From positions 1-49,801 of the forward strand of contig JAIPCZ010000018.1 in NCBI GenBank assembly GCA_021737975.1: DNA of 49,801 nucleotides, read 5' to 3'. The notes beneath the pieces are model-generated. The model saw only the letters and a list, made by a program, of their open reading frames with translations. It had not been told where the DNA came from and did not search any database. The stretch is from Polaromonas sp. GTDB taxonomy: Bacteria; Pseudomonadota; Gammaproteobacteria; Burkholderiales; Burkholderiaceae_C. Made by a program: the position numbers and the translations under genes. Positions 43,352 through 49,801 of this stretch are shown here, in pieces. The first letter of the stretch is position 1. Every line of letters starts with the position of its first letter.

Positions 43352-44354
43352 ATTTCGAGCTTCATCGCGATCGAAGTCAGCCCCAATTGAAGTTAACGAT
43401 TGGCACGCTAGTCTCCCGAACCATTGGCATTTACATGCCTTCGATAGACAGGAATCGCCGGTCACGACAAACCGGAATGACCGTCACGATCGATCGGAGT
43501 GCCTAGAGCTTTTTGTTCTCATTGGCGTGGACATTTTTATCCGACTCGTGATGTTGACTCGATTGCATGAGATTCGACTAATTTGAATCGCTCCGGAATG
43601 ATCTGACTCCCAGAAGTTGGACAAACCGGCGCGTGTCAAGCTACTTGTCGCCTCATTCATGCGGCCAACCGCTGAATATCGTTGCAACCCAAATGCGCCT
43701 TGATGACGCAGTCACGTTCGAGGTTGAGAGTGACCGCACCAATCGGCGACCAGTTGCGTGTGTCTCTTGACCAGCACGCTGGGTTCTTCTGGCGCGCCTG
43801 CAAGTACAGCGCGTGGCTGACTTCATGCTGTCATGTCGGTGCGTCTCACTTTGCTGACCGCCTTGCTCGCGTGGTCATAACGGCCATTGCACTGTCCCGG
43901 CGGGGTCGACGCGGACGCATGGCTTGAGCCACGTTCATGCACCCCAAAGTAGCCAGCAAAGCTGTCACTCATTGAGGATGGCGGGGTGACTTGCCATGGG
44001 CATTGCATGTCCAAGGTTGCAGTCCCTTCCAGGCCGCTCGGTTCGGTTTTCATCAATAGTGGGCATGCCATTGCCGACACCCAATTTCTATCCATTAGCA
44101 GAACCCCGTAGCTTTATCGCTACCTGACCACCAGCAATCATCACTTTCATTGACGCCGCAGCCGCAAGGCCCAAACGTCACCACCCTTCGAGCGCCATCG
44201 GTTCACAGCCCTTGGCGCTTTTCCGTTTCCGCAATAACAACTGCTGGGAAGCAGTCAATAAGCCTGACGGCTACAACAAGCCTATTTGACGACATTACGT
44301 GGGCAAAAAACTGGAAACGTCGTAGGCCTGGGCATGCCTTATTTGGCCCCTCGC
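43352..44354. other. About 1 kb without a supported gene; contains a possible IS21-type end
   Basis: Open frames here are short, on both strands, overlap each other and show no family similarity. At about 43450-43500 CCGGAATGACCGTCACG and CGATCGGAGTG repeat the motif pattern CGGAAT..GTCACGA seen, from memory, at ends of IS21-family elements. No transposase is left. The stretch lies between the minus-strand block and the plus-strand module and is best seen as a degraded junction. Confidence 0.4.
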
Positions 44355-44393
44355 AGCACCCTTAGTCCTTGTGGCTTTGGGTGCTTTTTTTTT
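44355..44393 (+). terminator. Hairpin terminator before the plus-strand module
   Basis: AGCACCC (44355-44361) pairs with GGGTGCT (44379-44385), with partial inner pairing AGTCC/GGCTT, and is followed by nine T. It lies 25 bases before the small ORF at 44418, so it either ends upstream transcription or acts as an attenuator for the module. Confidence 0.65.
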
Positions 44394-44417
44394 CGTCTAT
44401 TCACCCTGGAGATCCAC

Positions 44418-44528
44418 ATGCCAGCCATTACCAACAACTTCCTGCCGCCCTGCCGAAACAGAAATCGTCACATGCGAGTCGTGTATCCGCGCCAGCAACC
44501 CACATTGGAGGCCAATAAATGCAAGTAA
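44418..44528 (+). CDS. Possible 36-residue leader ORF
   Basis: ATG 44418 has GGAG 6 bases upstream. It encodes MPAITNNFLPPCRNRNRHMR and 16 more residues, basic and with no known family. Its stop overlaps the start of the next gene by 10 bases and its last codons contain that gene's GGAGG ribosome site, so translation of the two could be coupled. It may also be only non-coding leader. Confidence 0.35.
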   Translation: MPAITNNFLPPCRNRNRHMRVVYPRQQPTLEANKCK

Positions 44529-44926
44529 TTCGTGACCCTCTTGAGGCCACCGATATTGCTGATCCAGAACTGCGAACACTGGTGCAGAAAACCATTGCCG
44601 CCCTGAGCGAGGACTATCCATACGACCCTGATGTGTTGGGTTATTTCGTCATCGTGCAACCCGGTGACAGCCTTGCCACCATCAATGCGCAGATCGGATT
44701 CGACATCCTGGCCAACAGGTGGACCGGCATCCGTTACGACCAACCTGGCTACACCCAATCATTCGAAGTGCTGGATGAACATGCCGGGTACTTTGAAATG
44801 GTGTTTGTGCTGGGTGACGATGGCTACGGCATTGAAGTGTTCATCCCGAAGACCGAGGGCATCGATCCTGATCTGCATGCCATGTGCCAACGGTATGCCG
44901 TCGCTGCCAATGCCAACGGTATCTGA
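44519..44926 (+). CDS. Conserved hypothetical protein of mobile-element type
   Basis: 135 residues with a GGAGG site 7 bases before ATG 44519. Acidic, soluble, mixed alpha/beta: MQVIRDPLEATDIADPELRT, VVLGYFVIVQPGD-like stretch and DDGYGIEVFIPKTEGIDPDLHA. It looks like a well-formed gene but I know no function. It is followed 2 bases later by a membrane-protein gene, and the series ends with an antirestriction gene, so it belongs to a plasmid or integrative-element cargo module. Confidence 0.72.
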   Translation: MQVIRDPLEATDIADPELRTLVQKTIAALSEDYPYDPDVLGYFVIVQPGDSLATINAQIGFDILANRWTGIRYDQPGYTQSFEVLDEHAGYFEMVFVLGDDGYGIEVFIPKTEGIDPDLHAMCQRYAVAANANGI

Positions 44927-44928
44927 CC

Positions 44929-45306
44929 ATGGCGCGTCGTAACTCAAACAGCAAAGTATCACTGTCTGATGTGTTGCCCATCTGGACCACGGAGCATTCC
45001 GATACGGTCAATCTGGTGGCAGCCTCGATCTTTTGGGGCCATGGCATCACAGATGTTTCGAGCTACTACCAGAAGCTGCGTATTCCGATCGGCATCTGCG
45101 TCATCTTGGGTGCCTTGTTCTATGCATCAAGTTATGGCCTCACGGGATTCATTCTTGGCGGCTTGGCTGGCTTTGCCGCACCGGCTGTGGTGCTCTGGCT
45201 GGGCGTGGTGCTTGTCGGAATCGTCATCTATCTGGCCGCCTATCTCGCCGCCTGGGCCGTGATTCTTTATGGCCTGTGGTGGTTGGTGTCGTTCGTGTTT
45301 AGCTGA
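44929..45306 (+). CDS. Small membrane protein, hypothetical
   Basis: 125 residues from ATG 44929. The first 50 residues are soluble; then three hydrophobic segments follow (IGICVILGALFYASSYGLTGFILGG, FAAPAVVLWLGVVLVGIVIYLAAYL, AWAVILYGLWWLVSFVF). It has no known domain. It begins 2 bases after the preceding stop, so the two are one transcript. Inner membrane location is certain from composition; its role is unknown. Confidence 0.72.
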   Translation: MARRNSNSKVSLSDVLPIWTTEHSDTVNLVAASIFWGHGITDVSSYYQKLRIPIGICVILGALFYASSYGLTGFILGGLAGFAAPAVVLWLGVVLVGIVIYLAAYLAAWAVILYGLWWLVSFVFS

Positions 45307-45375
45307 ACACTAATAACGGCTTGAAGACATTTATCCATAAGTATTTCGTGCTTCGCTATTCATAGCATCTTATAT

Positions 45376-45398
45376 AGATATAACCTATCAATATATCT
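45376..45398. promoter_or_regulatory. A+T-rich inverted repeat upstream of 45435
   Basis: AGATATA (45376-45382) and TATATCT (45392-45398) form a perfect inverted repeat with a 9-base spacer, followed by TTTTC, inside a very A+T-rich 120-base gap. It may be an operator or a weak terminator. The gap is the likely promoter region for the next gene. Confidence 0.35.
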
Positions 45399-45434
45399 TT
45401 TTCAATAGTATTTAAACAACCAAAGGAAATCACC

Positions 45435-45923
45435 ATGAATACCGAACTCAATACCGAACCAGTTGACACCGTTCGCGTCATCAAGACTGCCAATTGCCCT
45501 TCCCTGTCTGAGCGCTCAACGCTGACCTACAAGATCGGATGCGATCCGGATATCCAGTTCCGTGTCTGTGGCAACACAGGTGGCGGCTTCTTCAACGACG
45601 AATGGGTGCCGCTGAGTGCCATCCAGAAGGTGATCAACAAGATGCCTAAAGGGGTGGCGGTCACATCGTCCACGTTCGGTTCCATCTTCGCTGGCAAGAG
45701 CAACAACACCTCTGGCTTTCTGCTGGCGGTTATGAAGCACGTTGGCCTGGCGAAGCCTCTGGCGGACTCAGTGCGTGGCTATGAGTTTCTGGACACCACC
45801 GAGTTCATTGCCGAGATGGATGCATTGATTGCTGCACTGCCTGAGTTGGTGATGGCGGAGGCAGTCGATGCAGCGCCCGTCAGCAAGAAGTCGCCCATCA
45901 AGGGCAAGGCCATAAAGCCCTGA
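45435..45923 (+). CDS. Conserved hypothetical protein
   Basis: 162 residues, ATG 45435 with AAAGGAAA upstream. It begins MNTELNTEPVDTVRVIKTANCPSLSERSTLTYKIGCD-like sequence, continues with VCGNTGGGFFNDEWVPLSAI and ends in a lysine-rich tail. Soluble. The Gly-rich loop and the C-terminal basic tail could bind nucleic acid, but no domain is recognised. Gene organisation and location suggest mobile-element cargo. Confidence 0.7.
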   Translation: MNTELNTEPVDTVRVIKTANCPSLSERSTLTYKIGCDPDIQFRVCGNTGGGFFNDEWVPLSAIQKVINKMPKGVAVTSSTFGSIFAGKSNNTSGFLLAVMKHVGLAKPLADSVRGYEFLDTTEFIAEMDALIAALPELVMAEAVDAAPVSKKSPIKGKAIKP

Positions 45924-46066
45924 AATTCACCCAGCGAGTTGAAATCCGCAGGTCCCTCGTGTTTGTCACCTGTCATACAGGAAGGCAGACAGGCGTGTGA
46001 ATTTTCTGGCGGCGCAATACCGAGCCAATACCGACCCGGATTTCACTTCATCACCCTAGGAGGTCA

Positions 46067-46240
46067 ATGGTTCCCATCGTCTCGACCCTGATAGCCGTCA
46101 GCCTGCTTGGCCTGATGTTCAACAGCACCCGCTGGATGGGCATTGCCGCCATGGCCGTGCTGACGTTTTTGTATCCGTTCCCGTCATTGATCGCCCTGGC
46201 CATAGGGGCGGTCGTCTATTTTTACAACCGCAAACACTAA
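46067..46240 (+). CDS. Small membrane protein (57 residues)
   Basis: ATG 46067 is preceded by TAGGAGG 4 bases away. The product has two hydrophobic segments, VPIVSTLIAVSLLGLMF and WMGIAAMAVLTFLYPF continuing to IALAIGAVVYFY, and ends in NRKH. No family recognised. It lies in a closely spaced series; the next small gene starts 12 bases after its stop. Confidence 0.65.
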   Translation: MVPIVSTLIAVSLLGLMFNSTRWMGIAAMAVLTFLYPFPSLIALAIGAVVYFYNRKH

Positions 46241-46252
46241 AGGAAATTCATC

Positions 46253-46411
46253 ATGCAAGTTGCCAATTTTGTGCTCGATGCCGTCAACACTGTGCTGGAC
46301 TGGGATATGCCTGACGAGGCTTACCCTGAGGCCGTCAATGCACAGGTCAGTTTGTTGGCTGGACAGGATGGGGATCAGGGCGGCTATGACGTGGACGTAA
46401 CGTTTCACTGA
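46253..46411 (+). CDS. Small acidic protein (52 residues)
   Basis: ATG 46253 with AAAGGAAA 8-9 bases upstream. The product is acidic, MQVANFVLDAVNTVLDWDMP and then a Gln/Gly-rich end to VTFH. No family known. Its placement 12 bases after the membrane peptide and its good ribosome site support translation. Confidence 0.55.
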   Translation: MQVANFVLDAVNTVLDWDMPDEAYPEAVNAQVSLLAGQDGDQGGYDVDVTFH

Positions 46412-46566
46412 CACTGACACACAAGCTCACACCCATATCCTTCGTTCTCGTTTTCGTTCTTTTCCCCCTCCCCCCGGTACATGTTTAGCAGGCTGCACAT
46501 CGCAGTAGGCGTAAGCGTGTCCGGGTGGCGGGCAACTCCCTTATTTTTTTCGATTGGATTTTGACC

Positions 46567-46983
46567 ATGAACACAACAAACAATGTATCGAGCCACCTGG
46601 TGCCGGAAGCCGATCGACTGGCATTTGTGGATAAGCTGTTTGGCATCAACTTTCCGATGCGGCTGGAGCCTACCGTGTTCGATATGGCTGCTCGACTGGC
46701 AGTTGAGTACAACGGTGGCTACTGGGCGTTCTATGCCCTCAGCAATGGGGGCTTTTACATGGCTCCGAGGACGGATACCATCTTTGAAGTCAGTTGTGAG
46801 AATGGCTTCGAGGGCAAATTGTCTGCTGATGCATTGGGCATTGCGGCCTGTCTGTATGCGTACAGCCATTTGTCGTTCGGCGAGGGTGCCTTTGCCGAGA
46901 CAGTGTCACAGCACTATCACTTGCTGCGTGAATACATGATGGGGCACCCGGAGGTGCGGGGCATTTTGGGGGCGATTGACTGA
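46567..46983 (+). CDS. Antirestriction protein, KlcA/ArdB family
   Basis: 138 residues from MNTTNNVSSHLVPEADRLAF at 46567; the frame runs 14 codons further upstream without support. The family core YNGGYWAFYALSNGGFYMAP is clear, as are ENGFEGKLSADALGIAACLYAY and the end YHLLREYMMGHPEV-GIL-AID. KlcA/ArdB proteins on plasmids and integrative elements reduce type I restriction in vivo without DNA mimicry. The gene is the best marker that this module comes from a conjugative or integrative element. Its ribosome site is weak. Confidence 0.9.
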   Translation: MNTTNNVSSHLVPEADRLAFVDKLFGINFPMRLEPTVFDMAARLAVEYNGGYWAFYALSNGGFYMAPRTDTIFEVSCENGFEGKLSADALGIAACLYAYSHLSFGEGAFAETVSQHYHLLREYMMGHPEVRGILGAID

Positions 46984-47342
46984 GGCGGCAGGGGGATTGG
47001 CGGCAGGGCTGCCAGCATGCCCAACAGGGTCTGGTGATGAGTACCCGGATCAGACCCTTACCGGTCAGCCACGCGGTATCTTCGTGGGTCAAGTCCGCAG
47101 CGAAACCGGGCATAGACAATGGGCTGTTTTACAGTAGTCCAATTGCCGACTTGCCGGTTCAGTGCACTGCAAGCCTTTACCCAGTAACATTGATCCAAGA
47201 AAAAGCCGCCAGTATGGGACGCCTTACCGGGATTTTGACCGCACCGTCTATGACAAAGTAGCACCTGAATTGGCGCGCCACTCGTCAGACATTAGCGCAT
47301 TTTTTTCCACGGAATACTCACTCACACCTAAGAAGATTCACA
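46984..47342. other. 359-base stretch without a supported gene
   Basis: Short overlapping open frames on both strands (up to 75 codons here) have no family similarity. The sequence is of mixed composition and lies between the antirestriction gene and the class II aldolase stump. I see no repeat, tRNA fragment or terminator that would mark an element end. Confidence 0.5.
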
Positions 47343-47693
47343 ATGTCCCAATCAACGAAGTTGTCGGATGCCGCGAGCAAATTCAGTACGCGCAAGGTCC
47401 CGGTATTTGGTACTGTTGCGGAAGAAAGAAGATACCGTCTGGAACGATTGGCAGGGGTTTGCCGAATCTTTGGTCGATTCGGGTTTGCCGAAGGGCTGTT
47501 AGGGCACATTACTGTGCGAGATCCTGAGCACGCTGACCTCCTGTGGCAGATCACGCCGGAGCTACTCTACACCGGCTGGGAGAATGTGGAGTTGAGGGTG
47601 CGTGGGGCCCTGCTTCACGGAGGAAAATTCAGCGAGTTCGGCGAAAAAGCGACCGCTCGGCGGCTCGATCTGTCGGTGCGTCTGTGCTTCTGA
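47343..47693 (+). pseudogene. Class II aldolase/adducin-type gene, N-terminal stump
   Basis: 116 codons. Residues 25-66 (TVAEERRYRLERLAGVCRIF, then GRFGFAEGLLGHITVRDPEH) match the N-terminus of class II aldolase/adducin proteins, including the GHITVRDP block. After DLLWQ near 47545 the similarity ends and a foreign frame runs to the stop. Full proteins are about 220-270 residues, so the metal-binding and catalytic part is gone. Confidence 0.7.
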
Positions 47694-48073
47694 TGGATGA
47701 CTCCCCCCTCCCTGCCTCCCCCCGCAGCGCGCGGCGTTGGCCGGCGATGCTGGCCATGGCCGTTGGCGCGCTGCTGATCGCGTTCTTTGGTTTGCGCGCC
47801 TGGAATCAGTTGCAGTTCGAAGCGCGGGTGGATCGCGGCGAGGTGCAGGTCGAAACGCTTCGCGGATGGATGACATTGCCCTACATCGCGCGCACCTATG
47901 GCGTGCCCGAATCCGAGCTTCGACGGATATTGGGTGCCCCTGCCACCGGCGATGGACAAAGAAGCCTGCGCGACTGGATTGACGCCACAGGGCGGGACCC
48001 GGCAACCGTGCGACGTGCCATCGAGGCCCGGATCCTTGCACGCCGAGCCACGGCGAGTCAGCCCGTGCCATGA
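47693..48073 (+). CDS. Small single-pass membrane protein, hypothetical
   Basis: 126 residues from ATG 47693, which shares a base with the stop of the aldolase stump. Residues 18-37 (PAMLAMAVGALLIAFFGLRA) are a membrane segment with the rest probably outside the cytoplasm or in it, undetermined. The soluble part contains LRGWMTLPYIARTYGVPESELRRILG, which resembles a helix-turn-helix-like or LysM-free repeat, followed by WIDATGRDPATVRRAIEARIL. From memory similar genes lie next to DedA genes in Burkholderiales; function unknown. Coupled to the next frames by an ATGA overlap. Confidence 0.72.
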   Translation: MDDSPLPASPRSARRWPAMLAMAVGALLIAFFGLRAWNQLQFEARVDRGEVQVETLRGWMTLPYIARTYGVPESELRRILGAPATGDGQRSLRDWIDATGRDPATVRRAIEARILARRATASQPVP

Positions 48074-48135
48074 GCCTGTCCGACCGCTCCGAAGCGTTGA
48101 GCCCGCGGCGCGCAGCGAACAGGATGGGGCAGTGA
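48070..48135 (+). CDS. Possible 21-residue bridging ORF
   Basis: ATG 48070 overlaps the previous TGA (ATGA), and its own TGA overlaps the GTG start of the DedA gene (GTGA). It encodes MSLSDRSEALSPRRAANRMGQ. The exact 4-base overlap on both sides suggests that ribosomes passing from the first gene could reach the DedA start through it. It may be only a coupling device and not make a working peptide. Confidence 0.35.
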   Translation: MSLSDRSEALSPRRAANRMGQ

Positions 48136-48737
48136 GCGCCGTCAGCGACCTGTTGTTGACCGGGCTGCTGAACTACGGCAACTGGCTGCTGGGCTGTGTG
48201 CTATTCCTGGCCGCCTTGGGGCTGCCGCTGCCGGCCACGATGCTATTGGTGGCGACTGGGGCCTTTGCGCGTCAGGGGGTGATGACTCTGGAGAGCGCAG
48301 GCGCTGCGGCGCTCGTCGGCGCTGTGGCGGGTGACACTGGTAGCTATCTCTTGGGCCGGTTCGGCGCGGCGCTGCTGCCGGCGCGGCTGCAAGCTGCGAC
48401 CGCCGCTTCCAGCGCCGCGCGCTTGTTCACCCGCTGGGGCGCCTGGGCGGTGTTCGTCTCGCGATTTGCGCTCACGCCAGTTGCCCTGCCCGTCAACCTG
48501 CTGGCCGGATCCACGCGCCTAGCCTGGGGCCTATACATGACAGCCGTACTGACCGGTGAGGTGGTCTGGATTGCGTTGTTCGGCGGATTGGGTTACCTGT
48601 TCGCCGATCGCTGGGAGGCTATCAGTGAACTGGCGGGGGACATGGTCGGCATCCTCCTGGGTATCGCGTTCATCGTGGCGGGCGTGGTAGCGATCACGGT
48701 GCGCCATCAGCGGCGACAGTTGGGGGCGAGTCGCTGA
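48132..48737 (+). CDS. DedA/VTT-domain membrane protein
   Basis: 201 residues from GTG 48132. Family features are LPLPATMLLVATGAFARQG (the extended re-entrant loop region), VAGDTGSYLLGRFG and RWGAWAVFVSRFALTPVALPVNLLAGSTRLAWG, where the F/G-x3-R-F-x-P region of the VTT domain is recognisable. DedA proteins flip or recycle polyprenyl or phospholipid carriers and affect membrane potential. About five membrane helices can be seen. It follows a small membrane-protein gene through a 21-codon bridging frame. Confidence 0.85.
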   Translation: MSAVSDLLLTGLLNYGNWLLGCVLFLAALGLPLPATMLLVATGAFARQGVMTLESAGAAALVGAVAGDTGSYLLGRFGAALLPARLQAATAASSAARLFTRWGAWAVFVSRFALTPVALPVNLLAGSTRLAWGLYMTAVLTGEVVWIALFGGLGYLFADRWEAISELAGDMVGILLGIAFIVAGVVAITVRHQRRQLGASR

Positions 48738-48960
48738 GTCGAGCCGTAGCCGAATTTTTCAAGACCTTCACGATCTGGTCATCGACTTTCATTGCGAGGG
48801 TCAAACCGACGATGATTCAAGGCCCCTGCGTCAGATCGAGGTGCCTGACCTGGCAATACGGCAGAAGCGCAATCTCTATGAAAGCCGGGCAAGGTTCGTG
48901 GATGCCCTCCCGGGGTTCAAAGCCTGTTCCAGGGTGCGATACTGCGGCTCGTGCGGTTGA
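48691..48960 (+). pseudogene. N-terminally truncated fragment of unknown protein
   Basis: The frame is open from 48691 to the TGA at 48958-48960 without a usable start before GTG 48841. From 48760 it reads QDLHDLVIDFHCEGQTDDDS, then LAIRQKRNLYESRARFVDALPG and ends CSRVRYCGSCG. This looks like natural protein, but I cannot assign a family. It begins inside the DedA gene in another frame, so only the part after 48737 is likely to be a remnant. Confidence 0.4.
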
Positions 48961-48971
48961 ACGGCCTATCC

Positions 48972-49064
48972 GTGACTGCCCGCCAAACTGCCGCACAAAT
49001 TGCCTGGCTCGCGGTCGGCATTGGGCTGGTGGCGGTGGTGAGCAGCCTAGGGCATGCCCACTAG
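48972..49064 (+). CDS. Possible 30-residue membrane peptide
   Basis: GTG 48972 opens a frame for VTARQTAAQIAWLAVGIGLV then AVVSSLGHAH. It has one strongly hydrophobic segment, with a polar start. No convincing ribosome site or relative is known; it is reported because hydrophobicity is high and the 390-base gap has no other gene. Confidence 0.3.
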   Translation: MTARQTAAQIAWLAVGIGLVAVVSSLGHAH

Positions 49065-49126
49065 GGCACTTCTACAAAGTGCGATCCACAACTCGCCGCA
49101 CCACTTCAACAAACAGGCAAACCACC

Positions 49127-49801
49127 ATGTGTGAACTATTCGCAATGTCAACCCGCCTGCCTAGCACCATCACGCTGTCGCTACAGGAGTTTTCACGTCA
49201 CGGTGGGCAGACCGGCCCGCACAAAGACGGCTGGGGCATTGCCTGGTATGAGCAGGGCGATGTGCATCTGCTGAAAGAGGCCACCTCCGCAGCCGACAGC
49301 CGGACCATGCAGTTCATCAAGGACAATCCGTTTCAAAGCGCCCTGGTTCTGTGCCACATCCGCACGGCTACGCAGGGTGATGTGGCCAGCCGCAACTGTC
49401 AGCCTTTGCTGCGGGAACTGGGTGGCGTATGGCACAGTTTTGCCCACAACGGCAATCTGAAGGGTTTGCAGGATCAGCCGCACTTCAAGACCGACCGCTT
49501 CCTGCCAGTGGGCGAAACCGATTCCGAATATGCGTTCTGCGCCCTGCTGGAGCGAATGCAGTCGCTCTGGCGCGCAGGACAAAGACCAAGCTACGAGGCC
49601 CGCCTGTCAGTCGTCCAGGCGTTTGCGGCCGAGCTGCGCACGCTGGGACCGGCTAATTTCCTCTACAGCGATGGCGAGGTGCTGTTTGTCCATGCACACC
49701 AACGCCACCAGGCCGACGGCACGATCCGCGCACCGGGACTGTGGAGCCTATCGCGTCACTGCGCCGAGGGCGGCGTATTCGAAGGAGCCGGTTTACATGT
49801 T
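49127..49801 (+). CDS. Class II glutamine amidotransferase (GATase, YafJ-like), partial at window end
   Basis: The frame is open from ATG 49127 to the window end (225 codons). MCELFAMSTRLP gives Cys2, the N-terminal nucleophile after Met removal. GQTGPHKDGWGIAWYEQGD, LCHIRTATQGD and WHSFAHNGNL are the conserved blocks of the class II/EgtC-YafJ group. Such proteins release ammonia from glutamine or a gamma-glutamyl substrate. The true role of YafJ-type members is not known. The C-terminal end lies beyond the window, and no ribosome site of strength is seen. Composition is again G+C-rich, so this may be core chromosome. Confidence 0.9.
   Translation, partial: MCELFAMSTRLPSTITLSLQEFSRHGGQTGPHKDGWGIAWYEQGDVHLLKEATSAADSRTMQFIKDNPFQSALVLCHIRTATQGDVASRNCQPLLRELGGVWHSFAHNGNLKGLQDQPHFKTDRFLPVGETDSEYAFCALLERMQSLWRAGQRPSYEARLSVVQAFAAELRTLGPANFLYSDGEVLFVHAHQRHQADGTIRAPGLWSLSRHCAEGGVFEGAGLHV

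Noticed and set aside
43484-44095. Three short overlapping frames in the 1-kb gap
   Set aside because: No ribosome sites or family similarity and mutual overlap; treated as non-coding or degraded.
45437-46030. Repeated AATACCGA units (two near 45437, two near 46016)
   Set aside because: The first pair is part of coding sequence (NTELNTEP); too few and too irregular for replication iterons.
47058-47264. 68-codon minus-strand frame after the antirestriction gene
   Set aside because: No start signal or similarity; looks like random frame.
29331-49801. Search for CRISPR repeats, integrase, complete transposase and a second copy of the tRNA-Asn 3' end
   Set aside because: None seen by eye in this accessory part; absence is not proof because no search tool was available.

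Overview
The window looks like a chromosomal segment of a high-G+C betaproteobacterium, most likely Burkholderiales/Comamonadaceae (Rhodoferax- or Polaromonas-like). This is inferred from the style of the dnaK-dnaJ, etfBA, comEC, tex and frmA-fghA genes and from a REP-like repeat at 2866. No species can be named from the sequence alone.

Left part, 1-29330, is ordinary core chromosome, dense and G+C-rich. It holds the dnaK end and dnaJ; a beta-CASP metallo-hydrolase; the tRNA hydroxylase trhO overlapping a glutathione S-transferase; the formaldehyde-detoxification pair frmA-fghA; an etfB-etfA-acyl-CoA dehydrogenase operon preceded by two overlapping perfect inverted repeats; an mscS channel with a histone-deacetylase-family amidohydrolase; and a moxR-DUF58-tgpA-mltB operon. 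These are followed by an alpha-E/ATP-grasp pair, a tex-HDOD-comEC run, a lipid/CoA-type operon (SDR, PaaI thioesterase, MDR reductase, GNAT) and tRNA-Asn.

Immediately after tRNA-Asn (29255-29330) and its terminator the composition falls and the character changes. A stump of a DUF429 gene is followed by about 13.5 kb in which every gene lies on the minus strand (29.7-43.1 kb). The block holds three sets. The first is a three-gene set: a DUF2779 protein (Cas4-like PD-(D/E)XK fused to a DEDD exonuclease), a standalone PD-(D/E)XK nuclease, and a 666-residue protein of unknown type ending in a rhodanese domain without its cysteine. The second is a row of small proteins with a truncated DUF4062 gene and a HAD-type RNA-repair-like phosphatase. 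The third is a tandem AAA+ ATPase, a 100-residue protein and a zinc-ribbon/TPR protein. I read this block as a defence-type accessory island and propose the first and third sets as candidates for undescribed systems; that is inference, not demonstrated function.

From 44.4 to 47.0 kb a plus-strand module of small plasmid/ICE-type genes ends in a KlcA/ArdB-like antirestriction gene. From 47.3 kb onward there are gene stumps (class II aldolase, an unidentified fragment), a small membrane protein plus DedA pair, and the start of a class II glutamine amidotransferase gene cut by the window end. No integrase, complete transposase, CRISPR array or rRNA was seen.
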